DNA of 64,000 nt from Cheiracanthium punctorium (Eukaryota; Arthropoda; Arachnida; Araneae; Cheiracanthiidae): NCBI GenBank assembly GCA_038373885.1, contig JAWZYV010013134.1:62001-126000 (forward strand). Reading direction: 5' to 3'. The translations under genes were made by a program, and so were the position numbers. Shown here one piece after another: positions 1-12,100 of this stretch. Below the pieces are notes generated by a model. That model ran no database searches and was not told the DNA's origin. It worked only from the letters and a program-made list of their open reading frames with translations. Position 1 is the first letter of the stretch. Each line of letters starts with the position of its first letter.

Positions 1-19
1 TCGCCTTCCAGGGGCTCCG

Positions 20-265
20 GTAATGTACCCTTCAGGAAAAAATGCAAATGTGGTGTTATGGCCAATTATCTGCTAGAGGGATCTAGGCCGAGAGGGGATT
101 GACCTACATGGGGGTCTTTCTAAGGGATCCTAACCCGTACTTACGCGAAATTTCGGAGAAAACCACGAAAAACTCCGAACGGTTAGGTCGGCTGACGCGG
201 CCTGGTTTTGAACCTGGCACCTTCCTGGCACGCGTTGAGAGCATAACGTTTAGTCATTGGTCTGG
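20..265 (-). repeat. tRNA-derived SINE (family A), copy 1
   Basis: Read on the minus strand, this starts with a tRNA-like head containing a B-box (GGTTCAAAACC, reverse of 203-222). It continues into a body about rigid words for 'TCTAAGGGATCCTAACCCGT' and 'TTTCGGAGAAAACC', also found at 4384, 6774, 16660, 38690, 47470 and 52893. It is a non-coding Pol III type retroposon. The small open frames across it are not genes. Confidence 0.7.
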
Positions 266-576
266 CAAATGTATCCTTGATCTTGAATACCCGGGAGGCT
301 GGGGCATTCCGGTGTCCCGGTTGAACATTTCAGAAATCTGGAAAGCCTACGTATAAAGAAAATCGTCTGACTTCAGCTCCCTGAAAACACATAGCGATGG
401 GGAGAGAGCCACCTCCATTCTCAGAGCGGCTGTTCCCTACCAAAATTAGAAGCCCAATTGTTAAAAACGGCCGTTATGAACCGTTAAAAGAGAATTCAAA
501 ATACAGTAGAGGTCATAAGCGTAAAGTTTTCAAAATTATTGGGGGGGCCGGGCCCCACAACCACATATATTCACGT

Positions 577-744
577 CAGTGGCGTACCCAAAGGGGGGTG
601 TTAGGGGGATCATACCCCCCACCCCATGAGGAATTTTTTGCCCACAAAATGTATATTCTTCACTCCCTTATCATACACCCGTATACATATATGTGAGTTG
701 CAGAAGTCGTAACCCCCCATGAAAAATTTCTGGCTACGCCACTG
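577..744. mobile_element. 168-bp hAT-type MITE (CAGTGGCGTAGCC family), copy 1
   Basis: The terminal inverted repeats read CAGTGGCGTA at the left and TACGCCACTG at the right. They are flanked by a perfect 8-bp target duplication ATTCACGT (569-576 and 745-752). There is no coding capacity. Further copies lie at 44775-44944, 51791-51964 and 53935-54115. An 8-bp duplication with CAG..CTG ends is typical of hAT elements. Confidence 0.85.
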
Positions 745-765
745 ATTCACGTACATATAACTTAA

Positions 766-961
766 TCATAGCTGCCAACTACTACGGAATATAATCAACA
801 ACTTTTTCTACATGATTTTTCGGTTAAAATACTGGTATAGCAAAAATTTTGAGCTGCACGCGCGAGCTGGTTACTATTTTGAAAAAAAATAATTAAAAAA
901 TATACTGTTTACAAAAACTGGTTAGTGGTTAATTATATTCCGTAGTAGTTGGCAGCTATGA
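766..961. mobile_element. 196-bp MITE with ~28-bp inverted ends
   Basis: The left end TCATAGCTGCCAACTACTAC is mirrored by GTAGTAGTTGGCAGCTATGA at the right end, and identity continues through GGAATATAAT. The flanks CTTAA and CTTAC suggest a 4-bp CTTA duplication. No open frame is present. The superfamily is not determined. Confidence 0.75.
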
Positions 962-969
962 CTTACTAT

Positions 970-1783
970 CTAAGTGTCAATTATTGGAGTCGCTCGAGCT
1001 CTATGGGTCCATAGAATTCTACACCTATGTAAGGTAAGTATTCATGTTAGTATCTTCCTACCATGTTATAAGTTAAAAATAGAAACAAAGCAAAAAATCC
1101 AAAGGAGGAAAAAAAACAAACATTTTCGATGAGATAGTGCATTTTAGACACATCTGAACTTTTCTTCATTTCATACTTTACATCGCATAATCTGATTTTA
1201 ATTAACAGAGCTTGGAGCCAGAGGAGGGCAGCTTATAGTAACATTGTGTGTTACGTGGCGTCACAATGGATACTAAATCATGATTGAAATCAAAAGAAAA
1301 TTTTTAAAAGTAAAGGTTTTTTTAAACGTTTGTAAATGTGTAAAATACTTTTTTTAATGTTAGTATAAATGAGTTTTCTGTATTTAGTGGTAAATTATTG
1401 GGTGGGCTCAGCCCCTATTCACAATTTATTGGGGGGGCTCGAGCCCCACGGGCCCATATAACTCTACGCCTATGGTAGAGGTAAAGCCTTCTCATTTGTT
1501 CCAGAAATTTCGAGAAACCGCAAGGAATTTGCAGCTGCGAGGGCAGACAGCATAAATTGGCGACAACTGTTATTATTTCATTTATTTTTTTAGTAGAAGA
1601 GTAACTGATAAGGAACGGAAAGTGAGAGAGAACTTGACGCGCGAGCTTTCGCGGGAAGGAAAAAAAATTCTGATTTTGACGATTAGATCAAAAGTAATTA
1701 AAATATTTCAAATATAAAAAACATGTCCTATGCGATGTAAGATCAACAGGACAGGACCACTGTCTTGTCCCCCCCCCCACAAA
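970..1783. other. Non-coding stretch with G-rich repeat fragments
   Basis: No gene is seen. Short pieces such as 'GGGGGGCTCGAGCCCC' followed by 'CATATAACTCTACGCCTATG' (near 1428-1475, and weaker near 540 and 990) look like eroded ends of one dispersed repeat. The rest is AT-rich. Confidence 0.5.
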
Positions 1784-1791
1784 CAATCATA

Positions 1792-2231
1792 CAATCCCGA
1801 ACTGGGAGGGTAGGGGCCCGCCCGTCTCAAGAGAAGGGGGGGCCCGGGTTATTGTATAACCTCTAAATAATAGGAAGTGTTAACTTTCGGGATATGGGGG
1901 GAAGTATGGTGTTATTATTAATTATTTATGATTGATAATTAATGCATTCATAAAATATCGATCTATTAATTAATATGCGTCATTCATATTAATTAATCCC
2001 TTGTTCATTCGGGAATCCTCTATCAAAACATTTTGAGAACTACATATAAATTAAAGTGTTTTGAAGAGTTTTGGGGCGCAAATGCAGCTGCAAAAACTTT
2101 TCTGTGCCAAACTTCATTAAGTACTATCAGTATAACACTTTTTTTATTTTCTTTTTTGTGTTTGGGGGCCCGCCGAGGGTTGGGACCCACCCGTCTGCAG
2201 ACAGTCAGACACCCTGGCCAGTCCGGGCCTG
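1792..2231. mobile_element. 440-bp hAT-type non-autonomous element
   Basis: The right end reads CCAGTCCGGGCCTG and the left end is an eroded CAATCCCGAACTGG. The flanks are a perfect 8-bp duplication CAATCATA (1784-1791 and 2232-2239). The left part is shared with 18357-18680 and the right ~65 bp with 24236-24303 and 41473-41489. ORFs inside are open by chance. Confidence 0.8.
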
Positions 2232-2279
2232 CAATCATATGGCCGCTCGTGCTAGTGGTGTCTTAAAAGGTGAACTTTA

Positions 2280-3085
2280 GTTAACCATTCAAAAATGTAT
2301 GGTTCCTTAAGGGTTCATATTAAAAAAAAGAAAAGAAAGTCTTTTGTTAAGTGTTTTTTGTACGAAAGTCAATTGTTTAGTGCTTTTGTATTCTGTATCA
2401 AAATTACATAAAGACTAGGAAGTCGAGTGTCTCTTTATTTTGTCTTTTTTGCATTCTTTTTTAGCAACTAAAAATAACTTAGTACATTATTATGAATATC
2501 GGCTATAATTTTCATATTTATGTGAGGTATTGTATAAATTATAAAATTCGCATTATTATTATTATTAAAGTTAACCTTGATAGTGCTTACACTCTTACTT
2601 TTTCCTACTTTTCTCTATTGAAATTAATTTTTAGTTGAATGAAATTTCAATCTTGCGGAATCCCGCGGGATCAACAAGTCTCAATCCCGAAATCCGGCGA
2701 AACGAAAAACAGTGCGGGATTGCATTCCCTACCTGCAGCTACGAGCCACCACTGATATTGAATAAAAGTTTAAAAAGAAATATCGATCCTGGTCGATAGA
2801 GTGATAAACTAGGAAGACCAGCGTGTATAAGACAGCTGAACAAAGAAAGGTTAGTAACCGTGAAAGGAGTAAGGGACCAGCTAAGACTAGTTTAAAATGA
2901 CGACAGCTGCTGCTTAAACAATATGAATCTACACTAGATTTCGCAAAAACGAAGTCTGCATTTTGAAACATTACATCACAATTTAAGTCTCTTCTAACTT
3001 ATGATCCCGTCAGAAATCTGTCGCAGTCTTATCTTTTTCACATTATGCTCCCGAAATGATTTAAAATAGTTTCACGGCATTTCCG
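2280..3085. other. AT-rich intergenic DNA, no gene seen
   Basis: There is no recognisable protein or RNA. A short GC-rich patch around 2655-2735, with repeated CGGGAT/ATCCCG words, looks like a fragment of a repeat end. Confidence 0.5.
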
Positions 3086-3090
3086 ATAAA

Positions 3091-3285
3091 GTATATATAA
3101 TTACTGTAGCGAAGCAAAGGAAAAAAAAAAAAAAGAAAAAATTGTGCTCTAAAAATAATGCGTTCTTGAGCTCATTAAGCAACTAGTGATTTCGGGATTT
3201 CTTGCCTACAAAAAGAGCTTCCACCCTAGAAAAGTCCCTTCCTTCAACAAAAAGGTGTACTCCGGTAGTAGAGAGAAGTTAAGAG
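3091..3285 (+). promoter_or_regulatory. Candidate core promoter and non-coding first exon of the MFS transporter gene
   Basis: A TATA-like GTATATATAATT lies at about 3091-3102. A consensus splice donor GTAAGT starts at 3286, immediately after AGAGAGAAGTTAAGAG. The next strong acceptor downstream is TTTCTTTTTCATTCCAG, ending at 4226, where the first coding exon begins. A 5' untranslated exon ending at 3285 would fit that acceptor. This rests only on signal strength and spacing. A distal upstream exon outside the window is equally possible. Confidence 0.3.
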
Positions 3286-4226
3286 GTAAGTGTTAAGAAT
3301 TTTAACTTAAGGTCTCTGTCTACCTTTGGAGTGGATTATTTTGCACTGTTTTAAATATTTTAAAACTGACTACTTAACTCACTTTTATAATTTCAAGAAA
3401 TGTACTAAAAAGTGACTTTTATAATTCTATATTGGTTCGATTGCTACGTAGCAGTCGAGTAAACTTTTCGAGGTCCCCTAGGCAAACGTTGTTTAAGTGA
3501 CAAGGCTAAATTTTCAAAATTCTTAAGTGTCGCGAAAACTATTGATTTTCAGCAAATTGGGATTCCCTCAAACTAGATTGGATATCTTAAATAGAATTCC
3601 CCACCCCTTCTTAATTCTTTAATTTCAGAACTTTTATAACATTGGAATTGCCGTTCGATTTCCCACGTTCTGTTTGCAAACCTGAAAAGCTTCTCCCACA
3701 CTTAACATCGCGACCCCGAAGACTGAGCAAGTAATAGGGAAAGCTCATAGTAAAATTTGTCGGGGGTATGGAGAAGGTGAGGTGTTGTGACTGCTGGAAC
3801 TTGCCAAAGACAAGGCCTTATCCAGAAAAAAAAAATCGGGGGGAGGGGGTATGTAGCACTAAAATTTTTTCACCTATGGTTTATCGCCAGAATCAATGTA
3901 AATAAAAAAGTACTAATGCATTGACTAAAATTTCGGGAGGTATGGGGATAAAATCTTTATGCCCCCCCCCTTCCGTGGTTACGGCCCTGGTCAGAAAAGT
4001 TTTTCTTTTACTGATTTGTAGCATGTATATCGTATTTGTGCGCTTGGCCCAAAGAATTCGCTAATAAATCCTCGTCAAGCGGACAACACAAAGGGGAAAG
4101 GCGGACTACCTGAAAATGCAGAATCTGGTCACCTCAGATATAGACATGCACTATGCCCAATGTATCCAAATCATGCGTAGAAAATCGTTCGGACATTTCT
4201 AAAAAAAAGTTTCTTTTTCATTCCAG

Positions 4227-4335
4227 GTCACATCAACAGGAACTCGACCAAGTTACAAGTATGTTGTTGCTCGAGCTGAAGAAACGCATGAAAGTGATTA
4301 AGACATGCAATCTGTACCTGAGTTTTTTCGTGTTG
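4227..4335 (+). CDS. MFS transporter coding exon 1
   Basis: It is bounded by the acceptor TTTTTCATTCCAG (ending 4226) and the donor GTGAGT (4336). ATG at 4261 opens MLLLELKKRMKVIKTC, running into the first half of TM1. It ends in phase 0, so the next exon (GFSMALTG) reads straight on. The exon is easy to miss because the following intron is 7 kb and full of transposons. A SINE starts about 50 bp past the donor. Confidence 0.8.
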
Positions 4336-6149
4336 GTGAGTATACGAAAATTTTCGATTAATTTCAAAATTTATTGAGCGAACACACCATCGCAGAGTGG
4401 ATAAGACACTGAACATGGTAGATAGCCGAAGTGAGTGAAAGTCCCGCCTTGGGGCCTAAGAGCGGCTGTCGATCTAACAGTCCGGAATTTCAGGTGTTTT
4501 TCTCCAAATGTAGCGTAAATATGCGTTAGACTTAGAGCCCTTTAAAAAGTCCTCCTTTAGAAGGCATCCCTTCCCCTGTAGGCAGATACCCTTCGTATAG
4601 GCTTGCCATCCCATAACACAAAACTTGTAGAGAAGAGCTTCCGATTTCATGAGACTTTGCTTAGCAGAAATTTTTAATGTACGAATGCAAATGGGAGAAA
4701 AATAAGCTGTGATCTATTTTCTTACTTTTATTAAAACAATGTTGTAATTTAAATGTAAATATACGGGGGGGGGGTGTATCACCATTCCCTCCTGGGTTTG
4801 GAAGGCTTATAAAAAATATGTATTGCCAATATAGCAATAAAGTTGACTTTATTAGAGAAAGTAATATTACAAGTTTTATTTCACAAAAATCCAATAGGTG
4901 AACCTTTCGTGACAGCGACGGATTAATACAATTTCATCGGGGAGTGGGAGTTGGGGGAGGGCAGTTGCAGTTTGTGGAATCATCAGCATCAGGAAACAAG
5001 GACAGACTACAGGAGGGGGCGCACAGTGGAGTATTCGTATCAAAATCCTGGCCAAAAAGCGAAAATTTTAAATTTGTTTAAAAACAGTAATATATATGTT
5101 TTTGGATAGCCTAGTAACTGATGCATCATGAGATGCATGTTTCTCGACCATAATTCATATCCAAAAGATGCAGCACTCGGTTTAAAAGCAAGTTTCTTCA
5201 TTTACGGCAAGAGATTTCAGCGTTTTCTATTACTTCGTCGTGCATATTTTACGGGCTCTTTAAATTAATTTACTGATTTGAAACTTAGTATAATTGTAGT
5301 AAAATATATGTATTTTAATTATATGTATCTATTAGCTTTAAAAAAATAATATGACTTTATTTTTAAAAAATTGTAAACTTTTTTTCTAATTTTTTTTTCA
5401 AAAATCCACATTTTAAAAAGCTTTTTGAAGGGGTGTCGTGCCTAATTTCAACTATAATCGTAATTATTACAGTATTGAGTGCCTATTCCAAGAAAAAAAT
5501 GTTCCCCAAACATCCACCATTTTTATAAGAAAAATTATTTCTATAGCGCCATTTTTATTTTTTCGATAATTTTTTGACGGGTGATCGCAAAAGGGATACA
5601 AACAAACGCGCTTGTATTTCTCATAAACTATAAATTATGTGCATGTGTTTGGATAAAGGTATATAAAGTTTCATTTCAGTTAAGATTTAATATCAGTATT
5701 TTAAATTCAGTATGTAATTTCTTATTTTTCTGATGTAAATTTGCTATAAGAAGAAAATTTCTCCAAAATTGCCCTTACTTAGTCCTGTAAATAGTCCCAT
5801 CTATTTACAGCTTAGCTTTCCATTTATGTCGTAAATTGTGTCCAAAGCAAAAACGCCCCAATTTTGGTTCTCAAAGGATGACAACTGTGACTTCGGGTCA
5901 TGGAAGTGTGAGTGTGTAAACAGAAACACGTGCTACCTCTTTAAGTCATTTTTAAGGGCTGGCTTGAAATAAATTACTTTCTCCTCGAGCTTGGAATGAT
6001 ATTTTATGGGTTTGAAAAGGGGGGCTTCTTTTAAGCAGTGCCCTTATATGATATGCTCTAGATAAAGGCCAATGTAAAAGAGCAAGTCTTATAGCGAGAC
6101 CCTATAACTTCTTCTTCCAGAGGGACCCGATGGTGGTCTCTCTCTCTCT

Positions 6150-6186
<37 letters not shown>

Positions 6187-9100
6187 AAGGAAGAAAGAGA
6201 AGAAAAAGAAAGTGATTCTGAGTGAAGACGAATACCAGAGTTCAAAAGAATCGGAATGAAAAAGATTTAGAAAACTAAGATCCATATAGTAACCACATTT
6301 AGAAAAGTGAAAAATCTGAAAACTTTTATGATAAAAATTGATTTATAGAAAATATTATATTTATTATATATTATATTTATATTTATAAGTATTATTATAA
6401 GTAAAGTATTACATTTATATATTTTTATTGTGGTTAAGGCAGCGTTTCTCAACCTGTGGGGTGCACCCCCCAAGGGGACGCAGAGCGTTTCCAGGGGAGG
6501 CACGAGAAAAACCAAAGAGCAAGTAAAGATGCACGATTTTAAAAAATCGCCTAATTTATTCTCATTTTTACTCAAAAATATATCCATTTTCGCTTAAAAT
6601 GTTCATTCAAACTTTACTGATAACATTATGTTGTAGAAAATTCGACTAAATGTACATTGTTAAAGATTAAAAAACTGAATGTATGCTGAACAATGTGAAG
6701 GGGGGGGGCGCTACCGTAAGTTAGCCTTTGTTGGGGGGGCGAAGTTAAAAGGTTGAGAACCGCTGGGTTAAGGCACGGCTATTTTCCTAACGGGAAGGTT
6801 GCCTTGGCGGAGGGCTTTTTAAGAGGCTCTAATGCGTATTCACGTGACATCTGGAGAAAATCGCCCAAAACTCCAGATAGTTAGATCGGCAGCCACGTGG
6901 TATTACATTTATAAGTGGTATTATACAAAAGCTGTACTTCCCAGTAAGGGACACTCCCCGGACAAGCCATTTGTTAGAAACCAACTTCCACTCGTTTAGC
7001 GATATATCGCCAAATTTGGCGACAACACGCTTTTTTATATAATTTAAGAAGTATATAATACTAAAAAGTAAGTCAAAAGTCAAAAGTAATGATTTTAACA
7101 TTAAAACACATGAAAAATATTTTTGGCCAGGATTTTGACACAAATACTCCACTGTGAGACAGAGGGGCGACCGCCCCAATTGAGAATGAAAGAAATTAAA
7201 GTAAAAGATCATATTTTATTTCCGTAAAATGGATGTATATGTCAAACTTTTAACTAACCGCCCCCACCGACAAAGAAATTGCATTAATACGTCGCTGTCA
7301 CGAAAGGTTCACCTATTGGACTTTCGTGAAATAAAACGTGTAACATTTCTTTCTCCAAAAAAGTCAACTTTGTTCTTGTATTGGTAATGTATATTTTTAT
7401 AAGCCTTCCAAACCCGGGAGGGAATTGTGATTATATATTATATTTTGATTTTGGGGAAACTTTTGAAAATATCTCACCTAAAAATATCCTAATGCAGATG
7501 TTAGGCAGTGGCCCTGAGTCTTTGAAATTCATTTGCCGTTTGAATTGGAACAACGGATCTTAGGACAGCAACACACTGTTAATGGTGTTTTGGCATGCCC
7601 CCCCCCACATAATCCTGATAAGGGGGGGGGCAATCTGACCCCTGGATCCAGGATCAGAGACACTTCCGCTTTTTTTTTTTTTTTTTTTTTCAGTTTCATG
7701 CTATGCATCGTTATTGATTACCCATATTCTTTTCAGAATGTAATTTAACCTGAAAATATAACAGTCTATAATTATGGTAACTATTTTATATAAGTTCAAA
7801 CTGCCTCTCAAAAAAAAATATTTTACTTAAGGGAGGTTACATCAAGTATATTTTTTAGCACACTAATATTTACATAAAAATAGCTATGTAAAAAAAAAAA
7901 AAAAAAAAACTAAAATTAGAATCTATGTAAACTATGAACACGTGCTAACCTTTTACACAAAACAGCTTAATGTGAAACTTAACCAAATAAATGTCATCAC
8001 TTTCGGTAGTAACCCACGTCAACCACGTTCAACCCACGTCACACGGAGTTGACAGGTGGACTACGAAAATATAACCAAGGCAGGAAGGGTGGTTGGGTGG
8101 GGAAGTGCACACTAGTTCAAACATTTACGCAATGACGATAACTGCCAGTAGCAGTTTAATTAAATGTTTATGATATAAAATCGCACGAGCGGTATTGATT
8201 TTGTTGTGTATAGGACTTTAGTTTTTTTTACACGGCTACAAAAAAGATTTCTCTTAGATTATGGCCTGTGGACAGAAATTCTTGAACGTGCGCTAGCGTT
8301 TAAACGGTGCAATCGCGTGAGCGATTGCAAATTGGATATGTTTATTATAGTTTACGGTCACACAACCCGTATAGATTTTGGTATGTGTAGAGCTGATAGT
8401 TTGTGCACAGGGTTGCACAAAAGTAATTCTGATGCATTACGGTCCATGGACGCAATCAAGTGAGCTACGAGTCTGTATGGTGCATCCGAATAAGTTCAAA
8501 TTGGTATGAATATTATAGGTCACCATCACACAGTCTGCATAGATTTACGTGTGTATAGAACTAATAGTTCTTTTTACAAGGCAACAAAGGAGAAATCTTT
8601 TGCATTAAGGCCTATTGGCTGAAATTCTTGAAAGTGCGGTAGACGACGATGTCTAAATGATACATTCAATTGAGCGTTAATTGGACATGTATATTAGAGG
8701 TCACGGTCATAAGACCTGCATAGATTTTGGTGAGTTTAGAGCTGGTAGTTTGTTCGCGGGAAAAAATCTTATATGTTACTGACTAAGGACGAAAATCATT
8801 TAAAGTGAGCCAGTGTCTAAATGGTGCATTCGATTGAACTCAAATTAGGTACGCCTATTATAGGTCACTGTCTTACATACTTCATAAATTTTAGTTTGTG
8901 CACGGCTTACAGTTTCTGTACACGGCAACAAAAAATATTCTTATCCATGCCGTATAGCTATAGACATAACTTATTTGAAGTGCACTAGCCTCTGAACACT
9001 GTATTCGATTGAGATGAATTAAATTTAAGCACTTGGTAAAGATAACGCGTACGGAATGTCGAGTGGAGTGCCTCCAGATTTTTCTTTATATTATCTCGGA

Positions 9101-12100
9101 GAAACTTCAATAAGTTGTCGGCTGAATGTTACATTAGAATTTTTCCAAAATTTATGATAGAAATTTAATGTAAATTTTTTAAAAAAACAATTTACAGATT
9201 TTATTGTAAATTTATACTAATTATTTGAATCAAAGACATTACTTATCTATAATTTATTTTCAAGGTGGCCATAAAAAAATTCCCCGAAATATGGACCTAG
9301 CTACCGTTCCATTCAACCAACCGAGATAAGATTTGAGATATAGTTATTCAGAGGTATGCACTCAAGATCGAAATTGTTTAAAACAATAGGGCTCTCGCTC
9401 TCACAGTTACGGTTACAATGAAAAAAAACTTTGAAATTTTCAAAATGACAACACCCATTTTTTTTTCTTCGAAAGTGGATCAACGTATTGTAAAACCATG
9501 GTGCTGGAACGATACATGTATGACGGAAATAGGGGGAGTAAAACATTTACGAGTAAAGAACCAAAATCAACAGAGCAAGAGAAAGTGCATTGACACAATT
9601 TGCATTCATTCATTAGAATAGACAGTAGAAACGCTAAACTAACAGTAGAGCACTTGAAAACTTTAAAATCCAATAAAACTAATTTTCCTTTCCTCTCTTG
9701 GGTTGTCGCTGGTTTGTTACAATGCTCTTCTCTTCTTTGCAAATGTTTTATGGCTTTAATTTTCGTCATACGTGTATCGTTCCAACACCATTTGTGGTTT
9801 TTCAATGCGCGAATCAACTTTCGCATAAAAAAATGGGCGTTGCCACAATCTCAAGCGCATACATCTGAATAACTATATCCGAAATATCATCTCGGTCGGT
9901 TAAACGGAAAGGCTGCTAGAGGTCCATAGAAAAAACACCAATAATTATTATTATTTCACTCAACTTATAAAAAAGATTATTGTATTTAAGTAAGCTATAA
10001 CCAGAAAATTATTTATTAAATTATTACTTTGAAAATTATTACCTGATACTCTAATGCGTAATGTCATGATGTCACCGAGTGGTTTTGGCTGTTTCCTTCA
10101 AGGGGACATTTATCTTATTTAAACTAAACTGCAAGTGAACCAACAGAACTTCGAATTTGAAATTCAACCAACAGGCATGTTCTCAAAGTAAATGAAAGAA
10201 TCACCAGTCTATTCAATCCTTCCAAGGTTCTTAAAGTCAAAGCAAACTCAAGTTTTATTCAGAGGACTTCAATTTCTAAACTACAGATGGTGGATTATTA
10301 ATACAGTCTAACTTGTCTATTTTGACAACTATTGGAACTAACGTAATTGGTCACCTTACAACGGTGACGAGTGTGGTAATTGTAAAGTGTAATTTCACAA
10401 AAGTGGTCAGTATTAACTGGTGGTCTTTTGAACAAAGTGGCCACTTTGTTCAAAAGGTTCCTCTGAATTGGGAGTCCACCTTTGCATGTATGTGTTCTGA
10501 CATACTGACTGTCTGGTAAGGCTACTAGCTCATGAAGGACACATTAATTAAGCCGGTGCGATGAAAAACAGAATAACTTCCATTTTTTATCGATTTTAAA
10601 CTGAGATAACGATTTTTAGCCAGAACGCAAGACGCACATTTGAGTGAAAGAGTGAAAATATTTCTCTGTTTTCGATGGTAAATATAAGATGTCATAATCG
10701 TTAATGAGATTCAAAAGATCTCAAAGATTTTCCAAACTCATCCCTGATAAATATCGTTCGTTTTTTTTTTTAAATAATATCATTCAATGGCATGCTGACT
10801 GAAATGAAAGTGATGAAGACTGGCGATCATCATTTAATCCTTTTCGTTTGATGCTGGGTAACGAAGTGCTCGTTCTGGCCATAATAAATCTATTCTTATT
10901 TCACAGTCCCTTTTCTTCACTTATGAATCAATGACTATTGTCTGTGACTATAGAAAGCTGTTCCATGTTAAGTTTATTCCGCTAATAATAATTTCTATAC
11001 TGTTTAAAAGTCAATTTTTACGATTGAGTAGGAAAAGGGAACAACTCCATTTCCTTTAAATCAATCAAACAGATTTAATAACATAGAAAATGCATTTACA
11101 CATTTGCAATAATGTCGGTATGACTGTTTCCTATCATTTACTAACTGTGGAGATTTGAATTAGAACAAAAATAAAAGCGCGAAACAGTTTTTTTGCTGTT
11201 GTTGTTTACTCGAAACATAAAGATTGATGGAGTTCTTCTGTTTCTTCTCACCGGTTCAATTCTGTTTTGGATAGTCCCATCTCTCTATAATTTATGTAAA
11301 CAAAAGCATGCAGTTGGAATCTTTCTTTGGGGAATACTGATTTTTCACCCCCCTCTTCCACTTCAAGGGTTTTTCAATGGCACTGACAGGTCCCTGTTTG
11401 CTGGATCTGCAGCACATGGTTCACACCGACACTCAGCACATCGCTCTGGTTTACACGGCCAGATCTATTGGATATGTCATTGGAGCCATAGCAGGTAAGT
11501 TCTGGTTGTTCTGCTTCTTCTACATGCACATCACAGGAAATGTGATCCAAGCTAAAGCTTGAGCAAAATGATCTGTTCTTCTATTTTAGGCGGTATTTTG
11601 CTAGATTTGATCATTCACAAGCAGGCAGTGTTGGCAGGATGCAACTTCTTGGTCGTGGTCACCATGTTTGCAATTCCTTGGAGTAGAGATGTTCCGGTCC
11701 TTATGGGATTAATGTCTATCAACGGGTTCACACTCGGATCCATAGAAACAGGTAAGTAACACACGCATTCACCGATTGAAATGGTGAAAAATACTATTTA
11801 CAAACTTCTTTATTAATTTCAACCTTTAAGCACCATTTTTTTTTTCGTATTTCTTTCATCGAAATAGTGATTTGCATTAGCATATTAATGAGGTTTCTCA
11901 TTGTTCTGGTTTCGAGATTTCTTTCAACCGAATATTAAGTGCATTTTTTCAAATAAAATCTTCTGAGACATGACGATTTAACTATTTGCTAGAAGAAAAA
12001 TGAACAATTGAAAGAGTTTATGCATCTCTGTTAGCGCCCTATAGCAGACATCAATCTAGAAAAATAAATTTGTCAACCCAGGAATTATACATTAAAATTC

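Noticed and set aside
11495..11562. Read-through extension of transporter exon 2
   Set aside because: The frame continues past GTAAGT only to a stop at 11560-11562. The 95-bp intron with clean donor and acceptor joins conserved GG-ILLDL.
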